Assembly (NCBI GenBank): GCA_903875465.1
Contig: CAIQWB010000148.1
Coordinates: 1 to 60,509 of the forward strand
DNA: 60,509 nt
From: an uncultured Verrucomicrobia subdivision 3 bacterium
GTDB taxonomy: Bacteria > Verrucomicrobiota > Verrucomicrobiia > Limisphaerales > UBA11358
Direction: 5' to 3'
In this document: one piece after another, positions 44,145 to 54,093 of the stretch
Layout of the letters: every line of letters starts with the position of its first letter
How positions within the stretch are numbered: position 1 is the first letter of the stretch
Program-made: the position numbers and the translations under genes
The notes under the pieces: generated by a model
What the model saw: only the letters and a program-made list of their open reading frames with translations
Databases searched by the model: none
What the model was told of the DNA's origin: nothing

Positions 44145-44636
44145 ATGACGCCGAGCTTCTCCACCATTGACCCGCAGGTGCGGATCGGGCATGTCCATCT
44201 TAAAGTGGCCGACTTGGACCGGGCGCTCGCATTTTGGCATGGCGTCCTGGGTTTTGCCATTACCCAGCGTCTGGGACGGCAGGCGGCCTTTCTCTCAGCG
44301 GGCGGGTATCACCATCACATTGGTTTGAATACTTGGGAAAGTGCTGGGGGGGCTCCGCCGCCCGTCCATGCCACGGGACTCTATCATGTGGCCATCCTTT
44401 TTCCCACCCGGGCGCTGCTCGCCGACGCTTTGCGCCGGCTGGTGGCGGCCGGTGTGGAGCTTCAGGGTGCGGCCGACCATGGCGTCAGCGAAGCTTTGTA
44501 TTTGCGGGATCCGGATCAAAATGGGGTGGAACTCTATTGGGACCGGCCGCAGCATCAATGGCCACAGCAAGCCGACGGGACGCTGGCGATGCACACCCGC
44601 GCCTTGGATCTAGCGGGATTACTGGCGGAAAAATAA
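44145..44636 (+). CDS. VOC/glyoxalase superfamily protein (CatE-like)
   Basis: A 163-aa single VOC unit. Probable metal ligands are His in IGHVHLKVADLDRALAFW, His in GLYHVAILFP and Glu in DQNGVELYWDRP. HIGLNTWESAGG and VSEALYLRDPD match proteins annotated as catechol-2,3-dioxygenase-like. True extradiol dioxygenases usually have two such units, so the reaction is uncertain. It is followed 12 bp later by an SGNH hydrolase gene. Confidence 0.8.
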   Translation: MTPSFSTIDPQVRIGHVHLKVADLDRALAFWHGVLGFAITQRLGRQAAFLSAGGYHHHIGLNTWESAGGAPPPVHATGLYHVAILFPTRALLADALRRLVAAGVELQGAADHGVSEALYLRDPDQNGVELYWDRPQHQWPQQADGTLAMHTRALDLAGLLAEK

Positions 44637-44648
44637 ACACCCACCAGC

Positions 44649-45401
44649 TTGAACTTGGTCTTGATAACCATTGTCTGGCTGGCGCTTGGCAGCCAAATGC
44701 TCGATGCGCAAGTCATGGAGGCCAGGATCGCACCCGGGACCAATGCCGTTCCAGCCTGGCCAACCGTGCACCGGCCGATTGTTCCTCCACCCGCTGTGCG
44801 GCAGCACTGGGCAGACCGGGTCCGGTCTTTTCGCTCCGAAAAATTCACCGGCGGCCACGTGGTGTTGCTTGGGGACAGTCTTACCGAAGGCTTCACCCCA
44901 GCCCAGTATTTCCCGGGCCGTCCGGTACTGAACCGGGGCATTAACTCCGATTTGATTGGCAACGGTCTGGACCCGAGGGACAACCGGGGAATACTGCAAA
45001 GACTGGATTGCCCGGCCATTGATTGCTCCGCCACCGATATCTTTATTTTGATTGGCATTAATGATTTGGGGGACGGACATGAGCTGGCCGTCATGGAACT
45101 GGGCTACCGTGAAATTTTAAAACATCTCCACACCTGCGCACCGGCGGCGCGAATCCATGTGGAATCATTGCTGCCCACGCGCGGCAATTTTGCCCGGCAC
45201 AACGCCAATATCCGGAACTTCAATGAGCGCCTGCGCCGCCTGGCCGGCGAATGGGGGGATGATTACCTGGATTTGCACGCACTCATGCAGGATGACCAAG
45301 GCGAGTTAAAACCGGCATACACCCGCGAAGGACTGCATTTGAACGCCGCTGGTTACGCCGTCTGGCAGGCGGCCATCCAACAAAGGCTGGGCTGGCAATG
45401 A
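44649..45401 (+). CDS. Secreted SGNH/GDSL-family hydrolase
   Basis: A 250-aa esterase-type protein. The TTG start at 44649 gives a hydrophobic N terminus ([11 protein letters not shown]) that looks like a signal; no upstream ATG exists. Block I is [11 protein letters not shown] (nucleophile Ser), block [14 protein letters not shown], block III IGINDLG. Block V is [11 protein letters not shown], with His230 kept but Glu227 where the catalytic Asp (DxxH) is expected. It could be an acetylesterase or a platelet-activating-factor acetylhydrolase-like enzyme. rnhA follows 4 bp later. Confidence 0.78.
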   Translation: MNLVLITIVWLALGSQMLDAQVMEARIAPGTNAVPAWPTVHRPIVPPPAVRQHWADRVRSFRSEKFTGGHVVLLGDSLTEGFTPAQYFPGRPVLNRGINSDLIGNGLDPRDNRGILQRLDCPAIDCSATDIFILIGINDLGDGHELAVMELGYREILKHLHTCAPAARIHVESLLPTRGNFARHNANIRNFNERLRRLAGEWGDDYLDLHALMQDDQGELKPAYTREGLHLNAAGYAVWQAAIQQRLGWQ

Positions 45402-45405
45402 CATA

Positions 45406-45903
45406 ATGATGACCCTGCAAAAAGTAGTGGTATTTACCGATGGCGGTTGCCATGGGAATCCGGGCCCGGGCGGCTGGGCGGCGGTGCTAACCTGTGGCCC
45501 GCATCGGCGGGAACTCAGCGGTGGCGTGCCGGCCACCACCAACAACCGCATGGAACTGCAAGCGGCCATCGAAGCGTTTAATATTCTCATCAAACCCTGT
45601 GCCGTGGAAGTACACACCGACTCCAACTATGTGCGCGACGGCATCACCAAATGGCTCACCGGCTGGAAACGCAATGGCTGGCGCACCAAAACCAAAGAAC
45701 CAGTTAAGAACGAGGATCTCTGGCGGCAATTGGACGAGGCGGCCAGCCGTCACCAAGTAGTCTGGCACTGGGTAAAAGGCCATGCAGGTGATGCGGGCAA
45801 TGAACGCTGCGATCAACTCGCCCAACTGGCCATCGCCGCCGTGAAAGCCAAACATACGAAGGCAGAATTAAAAGCAGGATTGGCGAAATTCAATAACGAC
45901 TAA
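45406..45903 (+). CDS. rnhA: Ribonuclease HI
   Basis: A 165-aa cytoplasmic nuclease cutting RNA in RNA-DNA hybrids. The four catalytic acids are in [18 protein letters not shown] (Asp), [10 protein letters not shown] (Glu), [10 protein letters not shown] (Asp) and GNERCDQLA (Asp). The basic handle [20 protein letters not shown] is present, so it is of the E. coli type. The start is one of two adjacent ATGs (45406 or 45409). Confidence 0.95.
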   Translation: MMTLQKVVVFTDGGCHGNPGPGGWAAVLTCGPHRRELSGGVPATTNNRMELQAAIEAFNILIKPCAVEVHTDSNYVRDGITKWLTGWKRNGWRTKTKEPVKNEDLWRQLDEAASRHQVVWHWVKGHAGDAGNERCDQLAQLAIAAVKAKHTKAELKAGLAKFNND

Positions 45904-46121
45904 AAAGCAGCCGATCTAAAAAATCCCCAAAATCAGAACTTTGGTTGTCAGCCAAGTCATTCGCCTGCGGGAAGTAGCATAGTGGCAAAATTCCTGATTT
46001 TATGCTAATCAAACCCCATGCTTCGAAAAGCCAGTCCGATTCCAGCGGACGCTTGTTGGTACATTTAAATTTTGGAACAAAACCAGTTGATGAATCGCCG
46101 GCCATTCGCCAAAGTGGGGTG

Positions 46122-46439
46122 ATGGAAGCCGAAACCTTCAAAGCCAGCCGCTGGACGCGGGGGAATTTCCTGTTCCCTACCGTTATTGAAGTCACGGACA
46201 AGGCGGTGATCCGCCATAAACGCTCGTTTTTCAGCGAGGATGAAATCAGCATCAGCATTACCAAAATTGCCTCGGTTCATATTAAGACCGGACTGGTCTG
46301 GTCGGACATTCTGATCGAATCCAGCGGCGGCAGCGACCCGCTCGCCAGCCACGGACATACGAAAGCGGACGCCCGGCGGATTCGCACCCTCGTGGAGGAG
46401 TCCCAAAGTGTGCTGGAACCTGCTGAACGGAAAATTTAG
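46122..46439 (+). CDS. Small PH-domain-like protein
   Basis: A 105-aa protein; the ATG at 46122 is preceded by GGGGT, a better start than the open frame from 46002. FPTVIEVTDKAVIRHKRSFFSEDEIS and ITKIASVHIKTGLVWSDILIES resemble the strands of the bacterial PH-like (bPH2/YdbS-type) fold. There are no membrane segments. The last 4 bp overlap the convergent lipocalin gene. Function unknown. Confidence 0.55.
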   Translation: MEAETFKASRWTRGNFLFPTVIEVTDKAVIRHKRSFFSEDEISISITKIASVHIKTGLVWSDILIESSGGSDPLASHGHTKADARRIRTLVEESQSVLEPAERKI

Positions 46440-47011
46440 GATGCGGGCGGTTGCGGCACCCGCACCACCTGATTGGTGTCGTAGCCTTGGGCTGCAATTC
46501 TCTGAAGAATTTCCCCATACGTGGCTTCATCCATCTGCCGCGTGCGGCATAATACCCAAAGCAGATTGCGCCCGGGAGTGGCCACCACCGACCAACGGTA
46601 TTGCGGGTCCAGTTCCAAGACCAGATAAGTGGCAGTGAACGGCCAGATAAAACGCACCTTCCATTCGGCGTTCGATTCTTTGTTTACAACCCACGCCACG
46701 CCATGCCAACTCTGCTCAGGCGCGTCAAAAGTTCCCTTTCGAAAGGTAAAAACGTTGTTCATGCGACCATCCGGCCGCATCGAATAGGTGTCGTAAGTGG
46801 CCACTTTGCCTTTTTCCAAAAAATAAGGAATGTTGGCCATCACATACCAGTTGCCCAGATAGCGATTTAAATCCACATGGGGAACGGTCCGAAGCGGTGG
46901 CTGGCTGGTGTCGCAGCCGGCCATTCCCAACGCGGCGACCACCAGCCCGCACCAGCGCCAGAGGGTCGCCCAAGAGCAGGTTGAATGTTGCCGTAAATAG
47001 TTCATGTTCAT
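46436..47011 (-). CDS. Lipocalin family lipoprotein (Blc-like)
   Basis: A 191-aa protein with a lipoprotein signal (LVVAALGMAGC, Cys near residue 33), probably in the outer membrane. The lipocalin signature is DLNRYLGNWYVMANIP (GxW motif); YLVLELDPQYRWSVVATPGR and LLWVLCRTRQMDEATY are the later conserved blocks of bacterial Blc. It would bind a lipid or other hydrophobic ligand. It lies 5 bp after a DCC-family gene on the same strand, so they are likely cotranscribed. Confidence 0.88.
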   Translation of the reverse strand: MNMNYLRQHSTCSWATLWRWCGLVVAALGMAGCDTSQPPLRTVPHVDLNRYLGNWYVMANIPYFLEKGKVATYDTYSMRPDGRMNNVFTFRKGTFDAPEQSWHGVAWVVNKESNAEWKVRFIWPFTATYLVLELDPQYRWSVVATPGRNLLWVLCRTRQMDEATYGEILQRIAAQGYDTNQVVRVPQPPAS

Positions 47012-47016
47012 TAAAT

Positions 47017-47433
47017 TTATGACCGCGGCGTTTTAGACAATGGAACGGCGCAAGCACCCGTTTCACAATGGCGCCCCAATAACCGGCCGATGTCCATTCG
47101 GTGGCGGGCAAACCATTCATACCCCAGGTCGGCCAGCCAGCGCAGGCCCGGCCAGGCGGTCGGGGCCAGCAGCCAGCCCAGGCCAATGGCCCGGTAAGCT
47201 TCGCGAAATACCGCCACCTTCTGGACCATGCGTCCGTCAGGAAAAACCCCGTGGATTACCCCCATGAGGGCCGCTTGGGTGGTGCCATAGGCTGCGGCAT
47301 CGAAACCCGGCGCGGCAATGTCCTCAAAGGCCAGCCAGCCATGACGATTGCGGCTTTGCAGAAAACGCGCCTCCCGTTGGCAAAGCGGACAGTCGCCATC
47401 ATATAACAGTTTGAAACGCCATTGATTCATCAA
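47017..47433 (-). CDS. DCC family thiol-disulfide oxidoreductase-like protein (DUF393)
   Basis: A 138-aa protein with the family hallmark LLYDGDCPLCQREARFL (thioredoxin-like CxxC), then DGRMVQKVAVFREAYRAIGLGW. Substrate unknown. It is upstream of and nearly contiguous with the lipocalin gene. The C-terminal CETGACAVPL is an extra short Cys pair. Confidence 0.85.
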   Translation of the reverse strand: MMNQWRFKLLYDGDCPLCQREARFLQSRNRHGWLAFEDIAAPGFDAAAYGTTQAALMGVIHGVFPDGRMVQKVAVFREAYRAIGLGWLLAPTAWPGLRWLADLGYEWFARHRMDIGRLLGRHCETGACAVPLSKTPRS

Positions 47434-47506
47434 CGTGGGTACTATAGCTCAGTTTTGGGTGGGTGGCGAATTTTAAGCGGCGGTCCCAACTTCAACCCCA
47501 ATACCC

Positions 47507-50419
47507 TCACCCCAGCATGGCTTTCAAATATTTGCCCGTATGACTTTCGGCGGCGGCCATGATGGTCTCTGGCGGCCCTTCGGCAATGATCCGCCCCCCT
47601 GCCCCGCCACCTTCGGGCCCCAGATCAATAATCCAATCCGCCGTCTTGATCACGTCGAGATTATGTTCGATGATCACCAGCGTATTACCAGTGGCGCGTA
47701 ATTTGAAGAGCACCTCCAGCAACTTGGCCACATCGTGGAAATGCAATCCGGTGGTGGGCTCGTCGAGGATGTACAGCGTGCGACCCGTGGCTTTGCGGGC
47801 CAGTTCAGTGGCCAGTTTCACGCGTTGTGCCTCGCCGCCGCTCAGCGTGGTGGCCTGCTGGCCCAGGCGCAGGTAGCCAAGCCCGACCTCGGCCAGAGTT
47901 TGCACTGGATCATAAATCTTGGGCACTGCCCGGAAGAAAGTTACCGCCTCATCCACGGTCAGGTCCAGCACCTCGGCGATGTTCTTGCCTTTGTAGGTAA
48001 TATCCAGCGTCTCCCGGTTGTAACGTTTGCCATTGCAGGCCTCGCAGGTCACATACACCGGGGGGAGGAAATTCATCTCAATTTTCAAGAGGCCGTCGCC
48101 CTCGCATTTTTCGCAGCGCCCACCTTTCACATTGAAGCTAAACCGCCCCGGCTCATAGCCCCGGATCTTCGCCGTGGGCAGTTTGGCAAACAAATCCCGG
48201 ATGTGGTTGAACATGCCAGTATAGGTGGCTGGATTACTGCGCGGCGTCCGGCCAATGGGGGTCTGGTCAATCACAATAACCTTGTCCAGGGCCTCGTCCC
48301 CTCGCAGCAACCGGTGCGCCCCGGGCTTTTCCTTCGATCCGTAAAATTTGCGGAACAGCGCCCGGCGCAGGATGTCATCCACCAGCGTGCTCTTGCCCGA
48401 ACCGCTCACCCCGGTGATGCAGGTGAAGGTGCCCAGCGGGATGCGCACATCCAGATTGCGGAGATTGTTTTCCTTCGCGCCCAAAACCTCCAGCCATGGC
48501 CCGTCCTCGGCCGGCGTGATGCGTTCCTTGGGCATGGGGATCGTCAATTCGCCCCGCAAATACTGGGCCGTGAGCGATTTGGGGCTTTTCAGAATTTCCG
48601 GCAGGGTGCCCGCCGCCACCAGTTCACCACCATGCACCCCGGCCCCGGGCCCCAGGTCCAGAATGTAATCCGCCGCCAGAATGGTGTCCGCATCATGCTC
48701 CACCACCAGCACGGTGTTGCCCAGGTCGCGCAGTCCCTTCAGCGTGGCGAGTAACCGGTCGTTGTCCCGCTGATGCAATCCGATGCTGGGTTCATCCAGC
48801 ACATATAGCACCCCCACCAAGGCCGCGCCAATTTGGGTCGCTAACCGGATGCGCTGTGCTTCGCCGCCGGAAAGCGTGCTGCTTTCCCGGTCCAGGGTGA
48901 GGTATCCCAGTCCCACATTTTTCAAAAACCCCAGCCGTGCCCGCACTTCCTTGATCACCTCTCCGGCAATCTTCATTTGGAAATCCGTTAGTTTCAGATT
49001 GGCCAAAAAGTCATCCGCCTTTTCCACTGACAGCCCGCAGACATCCATGATGGAAAGCCCCGGAATTTTTAATTTGTTTGGCTTGAGGCCATACTGCCCG
49101 GCCATCGCGGTATCGCCCAGGGTGACCGCGAGGATCTCCGGTTTTAACCGCCGCCCCTTGCAGGCCTCGCAAAATTCCGGGGCCATGTAGGCCTTGAGCC
49201 GGTTGCGAATAAACTCGCTTTCACTGTCCGTGGCCAGGCGCTCCAAATTCGGCAGCACGCCTTCAAACGGCCGGTTGATGCTGCTGATCTTGCCACCACG
49301 CCAAAACTTGAATTCCACATCCTTGTCACCCGAGCCATGCATCAACAGCTTGGTGAAGGACTCTGGCAAATCTTTATAGGGCGTCTCCGTGCTGACCCCG
49401 CCATGCTCCGCCACCGACCGCAACATCGCCTTATAATAAATCGCCAGCCGCTTGCCCGCCCGGCGCCAGGGCTGGATCGCCCCATCCAGCGGCAGTTCCG
49501 GATCCGGCACCACCAGCGCCTCGTCAAAAATCATCTTCTGCCCCAGACCATGGCACACCGGGCAGGCCCCGGCCGGCGCGTTGAAGGAAAAATGCTTGGG
49601 GGTGGGCGGATCATAGCTCTTGCCCGTGGCCGGACTGCACATTTTGTTTGAATGCAGGGTCTCGATCCACGTGTCGGCCTTCGTGCCACCTTCCTGATGC
49701 AGTGTGAAAATCACCCCTTCGCCCCAGCGCAGTGCCGTTTCCACCGAATCACTTAACCGCACCCGGATTTTTTCATCCATCACCAACCGGTCCACCACCG
49801 CCTCAATATTATGGAATTTCTTCTTGTCCAGTTTGATCCGCTGGGTGGTGTCGCCTAGTTCCAGCAATTCGCCATCCACCCGGGCCCGCACAAACCCCTC
49901 CCGCCCCAGCCGCTCGAATACGTCGCGAAACTCCCCCTTCTGCCGGCGCACCACCGGGGCCAGGATCATGATTTTCGTCTTGGGCGGCAGCGCCAGGATT
50001 TTATCCACGATGTCACTGGCGGATTGTGCCACAATCGGCACCCCGCTCTCCGGACAATGCGGCCGCCCAATATGCGCATAAGCCAGGCGCAGATGGTCGT
50101 AAATCTCCGTGGTGGTGGCGATGATCGAGCGCGGACTGCTCCCTGAACTCCGCTGCTCAATCGCAATCGCCGGGGATAGCCCTTCGATAAAATCCACGTC
50201 CGGTTTCTGCATCTGGTCCAAAAACTGGCGGGCATAGGCGGAGAGCGACTCCACGTATTTGCGCTGGCCCTCGGCATAAATGGTGTCGAAGGCCAGGGAC
50301 GATTTCCCGCTGCCGCTCAGCCCCGTAACGACCACCAGTTGGTCCCGGGGAATTTGAAGCGTGAGGTTTTTTAAGTTGTGCTCACGGGCACCGCCAATCC
50401 GAATAAATTCCTTGCTCAT
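47507..50419 (-). CDS. uvrA: Excinuclease ABC subunit A
   Basis: A 970-aa nucleotide-excision-repair ATPase. It starts FIRIGGAREHNLKNL; the two Walker A sites are VVTGLSGSGKSSLAFDT and CITGVSGSGKSTLVDDI. Zn-binding cysteines occur in CEACKGRR and CEKCEGDG..CEACNGKRY. The signature blocks STLSGGEAQRIRLATQIG and TTLSGGEAQRVKLATELA and the Walker B VLDEPSIGLHQRD and ILDEPTTGLHFHD are complete. It recognises DNA damage with UvrB. Standalone gene. Confidence 0.97.
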   Translation of the reverse strand: MSKEFIRIGGAREHNLKNLTLQIPRDQLVVVTGLSGSGKSSLAFDTIYAEGQRKYVESLSAYARQFLDQMQKPDVDFIEGLSPAIAIEQRSSGSSPRSIIATTTEIYDHLRLAYAHIGRPHCPESGVPIVAQSASDIVDKILALPPKTKIMILAPVVRRQKGEFRDVFERLGREGFVRARVDGELLELGDTTQRIKLDKKKFHNIEAVVDRLVMDEKIRVRLSDSVETALRWGEGVIFTLHQEGGTKADTWIETLHSNKMCSPATGKSYDPPTPKHFSFNAPAGACPVCHGLGQKMIFDEALVVPDPELPLDGAIQPWRRAGKRLAIYYKAMLRSVAEHGGVSTETPYKDLPESFTKLLMHGSGDKDVEFKFWRGGKISSINRPFEGVLPNLERLATDSESEFIRNRLKAYMAPEFCEACKGRRLKPEILAVTLGDTAMAGQYGLKPNKLKIPGLSIMDVCGLSVEKADDFLANLKLTDFQMKIAGEVIKEVRARLGFLKNVGLGYLTLDRESSTLSGGEAQRIRLATQIGAALVGVLYVLDEPSIGLHQRDNDRLLATLKGLRDLGNTVLVVEHDADTILAADYILDLGPGAGVHGGELVAAGTLPEILKSPKSLTAQYLRGELTIPMPKERITPAEDGPWLEVLGAKENNLRNLDVRIPLGTFTCITGVSGSGKSTLVDDILRRALFRKFYGSKEKPGAHRLLRGDEALDKVIVIDQTPIGRTPRSNPATYTGMFNHIRDLFAKLPTAKIRGYEPGRFSFNVKGGRCEKCEGDGLLKIEMNFLPPVYVTCEACNGKRYNRETLDITYKGKNIAEVLDLTVDEAVTFFRAVPKIYDPVQTLAEVGLGYLRLGQQATTLSGGEAQRVKLATELARKATGRTLYILDEPTTGLHFHDVAKLLEVLFKLRATGNTLVIIEHNLDVIKTADWIIDLGPEGGGAGGRIIAEGPPETIMAAAESHTGKYLKAMLG

Positions 50420-50572
50420 GGATGCGAATTTCTCAATGTCAACAATCTGTTAATCTAAGCCAGAAACTGCCGGATGCAAAGGAGGATGTGAAATTTTAGA
50501 ATTTTGGAATTTCCCGCCCGCCGGGCATGGTTTTGCCTTTCGCCCGGGCCACATCTCGCTATAAATAAACAC

Positions 50573-51373
50573 ATGCAGTTGCCCGCCGATTACCACATGC
50601 ACACCCCGCTCTGCCGCCATGCCCGCGGCGAGCCCACCGAATATGCCCGTCACGCCGTCCGCCTCGGCCTGGACGAAATTGGTTTTAGCGATCATTCACC
50701 CATGCGGCAGGATGATTTTGATAATTGGCGGATGCGTTTCGATCAGTTGGATGCATACGTCGCCGGCGTTCACCAAGCCCGGGCCGACCACCCTGGGCTG
50801 AACATTCGCCTGGCCTTGGAGGTGGATTACCTGCCTGGCCACGAAGCCTGGATTCGCGAGCTGGCCGCCCGCCATCCGTGGGATTATTTCATTGGCTCCG
50901 TGCATTATGTCTCCGAATCCTGGGACATTGATAACCCAGCCAAACTTTCCGAATGGCGCCATCGCGATGCCTTCGAAGTGTGGGCCGCTTACTTTGAGCG
51001 GCTCGGCCAGGCCGCCGCCAGCGGATTATTCGAGATTATCGGCCATTGCGACCTCCCCAAAAAATTTGGCCACCGCCCCAGCCGCGATTGCACCCCCCTG
51101 TACGAAAAATTCCTCCAAATCGCCCGGCAGCACAACTGTGCCATCGAACTCAATACCGCCGGCCTGCGCAAGGAATGCCAGGAAATTTACCCCAGCCGCG
51201 AATTGCTTCAAATCGCCTTCCAACTGGGCGTACCCATTACGTTTGGCGCGGATGCCCATGCCCCGGAGGAAGTCGGTATGAATTTCGCCGAGGCTATCCA
51301 GCTCGCGCGTGCCGCGGGCTACCGCGAAACCTGCCGCTTTGCCAACCGGCAGCGACGCCTGGTGGGTATTTAA
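50573..51373 (+). CDS. hisJ: PHP-family histidinol-phosphatase
   Basis: A 266-aa metal-dependent phosphatase. DYHMHTPLCRHARGEP, EIGFSDHSPMRQDDFD, ALEVDYLPGHE, FIGSVHYVSESWDID, EIIGHCDLPKKFGHRP and TFGADAHAPEEVG supply the His/Asp/Glu metal ligands of the PHP domain and match the HisJ/HisK type. It removes phosphate from histidinol phosphate; other PHP substrates cannot be excluded as no his gene is nearby. The start is ATG 50573. The stop overlaps the convergent transglutaminase gene by 4 bp. Confidence 0.82.
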   Translation: MQLPADYHMHTPLCRHARGEPTEYARHAVRLGLDEIGFSDHSPMRQDDFDNWRMRFDQLDAYVAGVHQARADHPGLNIRLALEVDYLPGHEAWIRELAARHPWDYFIGSVHYVSESWDIDNPAKLSEWRHRDAFEVWAAYFERLGQAAASGLFEIIGHCDLPKKFGHRPSRDCTPLYEKFLQIARQHNCAIELNTAGLRKECQEIYPSRELLQIAFQLGVPITFGADAHAPEEVGMNFAEAIQLARAAGYRETCRFANRQRRLVGI

Positions 51374-52800
51374 TGCCCCGGTGGCAATTCCGCCACCTGA
51401 AAACTCCAATCCCACTGGTCAAAATACAGATTTCCTCCGCGCCATTCCACCTCGCCACGCTGAAAATCCACAATCTCGGACCTAAACGCCATTTTCGCCG
51501 GGTACAACGGCTGCGTGTGATCCGTATTGACGGCCACCCGGAATCCATCAATACCCCCCAGGTAAAACCACTTTTCTCGCTCCACCGGGCTGTTGACCAA
51601 TCCATAACACACATCCACCGGGACCCAGCCATAGGGCGCCAGATAAATCTCGCACCAATCATGCATGTCCTGGGTTGGTCCCGTCGCCCAGCCGGATTCC
51701 CATCGCGCCGGAATCCCATTAAAACGGCAGAGCGTCATAAACGTCATGGTTTCAATCCCGCAATCCCCGTGCCGGTTCTGGAGGGCATATTCAGGCAATC
51801 CACCCAGCGTGGAATATTCCCGTGCCGAGGCCCAGGGCAAATGTTCATAAACCCATTGAAATATCAACCGCGCCTGGCGATAGGCATTCGTCTCGGTCCC
51901 AATAATCTGGCGGGACAGCGACTGAATCCCCGCTGAAAAAACTTCTTGGGCTGGCTGCTCCGCCAAATAAGACTTGAGCGCCGGATCGCTCCGGTCCGCC
52001 GAAACCACCCGAGCCGGATCAATTGGCTCGTAAAACGCCCGGCTGGTGCAATCAAATACGACCTGAAAAACCGTCGTCTGGCGGCTCACGGCCGGTTTTT
52101 CCAGATAAACCGAGGCAATGCCTTCATTATTGGAATTGGCCACCACACCGCACTTCGGATCCGACGAAACCAGCCGGATATTAGATTGCCGGTTCAACTG
52201 ATGAGGAAACGGCAGCCAGGCCCGAACCATTTCCCCCGCTGGCACCGCCTCTGGTCGTATCCGCACCCGATAAGTAACGCGAAAAGTCTTGGGTGTATTA
52301 ATTGTTTCACCCGTTCGGTCGTAATTGGTCAAAATCTCCCGCAAGTCCGCCAACCGGTAATTCTGCTGTTGAAAAAGGGCCTCCTCACTCTCCCGGCTCA
52401 GGAACCCCCGGGCGGCGGAGTTGATCCGGAAGAGGTTCTTGGCAGCCTGGCTGAAATACCAGCGCGTGCCATCCACCTCCAAAAACTCGAGCGCCCCGGC
52501 TGTTTCCCAGCCTGAGAATTTCTCGGCGGTCACCGTGGGGGCCAGTGCCCGCACCTGCAGCCAAACCTCCTCGCGCGTTCGGTTGAAATCAAGTTGCATC
52601 CGCCGCATCCGGTCACCTTGAAACCGCAACGCCTCCCGGCTCGCGAAGTCCAGATTGGTCCCTGCCAGCTCCCGAGCAATCGCCGACCGTGCCGCCTGCC
52701 AATGCCCCGCCCCCACCCATTGGTCGATTTCAGGCAAGCTGGCGGCCCCGCCCCTGGCCATAGCGAAAACCAGCCACCACCCTAAAAACACCCGTCTCAT
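51370..52800 (-). CDS. Secreted transglutaminase-core protein
   Basis: A 476-aa protein; the ATG at 52800 gives a signal peptide (VFLGWWLVFAMARGGAA). Residues about 25-260 are an N-terminal domain I do not recognise (helical, then beta: YRVRIRPEAVPAGEMVRAWLP). Residues about 310-410 are a transglutaminase core with Cys in RHGDCGIETM, His in DMHDWCEIYLAPYGW and Asp in VPVDVCYG. It probably acts in the periplasm as a peptidase or a cross-linking enzyme. It is divergent from the CaCA-like gene with 157 bp between starts. Confidence 0.83.
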   Translation of the reverse strand: MRRVFLGWWLVFAMARGGAASLPEIDQWVGAGHWQAARSAIARELAGTNLDFASREALRFQGDRMRRMQLDFNRTREEVWLQVRALAPTVTAEKFSGWETAGALEFLEVDGTRWYFSQAAKNLFRINSAARGFLSRESEEALFQQQNYRLADLREILTNYDRTGETINTPKTFRVTYRVRIRPEAVPAGEMVRAWLPFPHQLNRQSNIRLVSSDPKCGVVANSNNEGIASVYLEKPAVSRQTTVFQVVFDCTSRAFYEPIDPARVVSADRSDPALKSYLAEQPAQEVFSAGIQSLSRQIIGTETNAYRQARLIFQWVYEHLPWASAREYSTLGGLPEYALQNRHGDCGIETMTFMTLCRFNGIPARWESGWATGPTQDMHDWCEIYLAPYGWVPVDVCYGLVNSPVEREKWFYLGGIDGFRVAVNTDHTQPLYPAKMAFRSEIVDFQRGEVEWRGGNLYFDQWDWSFQVAELPPGH

Positions 52801-52957
52801 GGCCCTGCAAAATGCTCTCATCGCCGCCCAAAGTAAACCCGCAAACAGGTTTCTCCGCCTTTTGCTCTGGGACGGTTGCCATGCTTCCGAATGTTGCCCC
52901 TTCCCTCGTTGGAGGATTGTATCGCCCACCGGGGTGCATTTTGCTTACCTTCGACGC

Positions 52958-53965
52958 GTGGCAAACCCATTCATTCATTGGATCGACGCCCGGGGCCCTT
53001 GGGCTCCCTGGCTGTTCGTGGCGCTTTTTCTCGCCGCGTCCTTCCTCATGATCTGGCGGCTGGAAGTAATGAGCCATCGTGGCTTCCAAGGCACGGTCCT
53101 GGGCACTTTGATCATGCCGTATTGCTCCGGCCTGGGAAATTTAATGTTCGCCTTTATGCTCGGCCGAAACGGGGGCGCGGGGGCGGATGTGATGGTCAAT
53201 TCCCTGGTCAACAACATCACCAATATGACGCTCGTCATTGGCCTGCCCGCCCTGATCTGGGGCATGAGTATCCTGCCTCGGGAGAAAACCTCCACGAAAG
53301 CGCACGTGCTGCCCGAGAACCAGGCACATCAATTAAATCGTCTTGCCCTGCTCCTCACCCTGACGGCGGTTTTATTTTTCACCGGTGCAGTCTGGGCCAT
53401 GGGCCGCAAAGGCCGGCTGGACTTTAACGATGGCCTGGTGCTGGTCGGATTATTCCTATTCTGGCAGTGTTTTCATCTCTTTGAAGTCTTAAAATCCAAC
53501 GTACGCGAGAACAAGTCGCTGGGCTGGACCCTGCCACTGGACCTGGGCTTGCTGGCCGTTGGCGCCTATGGCATTTATGTCAGCACCGACTGGCTGGTGG
53601 CGTGGATCTCCAGCATCCATGGCGGCTTTGTAAGCGCCGCCCACCTGGGTTGGTTGAGCGGCTGGTTGATGGTCCTGCCCAATGGACTGCTGGCCATTTA
53701 TTATGGGTGGCATAAACAGCCGGAAACCGTTTACGCCTCCCAGGTCGGGGACGCGCATGTCTCCATCCCCCTCTGCCTGGGTATTTTTGCACTCTACCGG
53801 CCTTTGGAGATTCCCCCGCTCTTCCACAACGCCATGCTCATCCTGCTCGCGGCCACGCTCCTGCATTTTTTCTTTGTCGCGGTGCTGGGCAAATTGCCGC
53901 GTGTGGCTGGCCTCATTCTAGTGGCCGCCTACGGATATTTTATCTACACCGGCCTGCTCAAATGA
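52958..53965 (+). CDS. CaCA-superfamily-like membrane transporter (sodium/calcium exchanger-like)
   Basis: A protein of about 335 aa with some ten TM helices. Two inverted alpha-like repeats are visible: GTVLGTLIMPYCSGLGN..VNSLVNNITNMTLVIGLP in the first half and WLSGWLMVLPNGLLAIYY..SQVGDAHVSIPLCLG in the second, matching the internal repeat plan of cation/Ca2+ antiporters. The acidic residue that follows the Pro in each canonical alpha-repeat (PE/PD) is Tyr and Asn here. The start is uncertain: GTG at 52958 is preferred, GTG 52934 is possible. The ion is unknown. Confidence 0.7.
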   Translation: MANPFIHWIDARGPWAPWLFVALFLAASFLMIWRLEVMSHRGFQGTVLGTLIMPYCSGLGNLMFAFMLGRNGGAGADVMVNSLVNNITNMTLVIGLPALIWGMSILPREKTSTKAHVLPENQAHQLNRLALLLTLTAVLFFTGAVWAMGRKGRLDFNDGLVLVGLFLFWQCFHLFEVLKSNVRENKSLGWTLPLDLGLLAVGAYGIYVSTDWLVAWISSIHGGFVSAAHLGWLSGWLMVLPNGLLAIYYGWHKQPETVYASQVGDAHVSIPLCLGIFALYRPLEIPPLFHNAMLILLAATLLHFFFVAVLGKLPRVAGLILVAAYGYFIYTGLLK

Positions 53966-54093
53966 GCCGCTCCACCAAATGCTGGTGCCGCTTGCCCGCG
54001 CCGGGCGTTCCGGAACTGCCTGGCGGCGGGTGCCAGTGGAATTTCCCCGAGGCCGCCCTTGCTTTTTGAGCGGGAAAGGGCGAATTATTCTTC

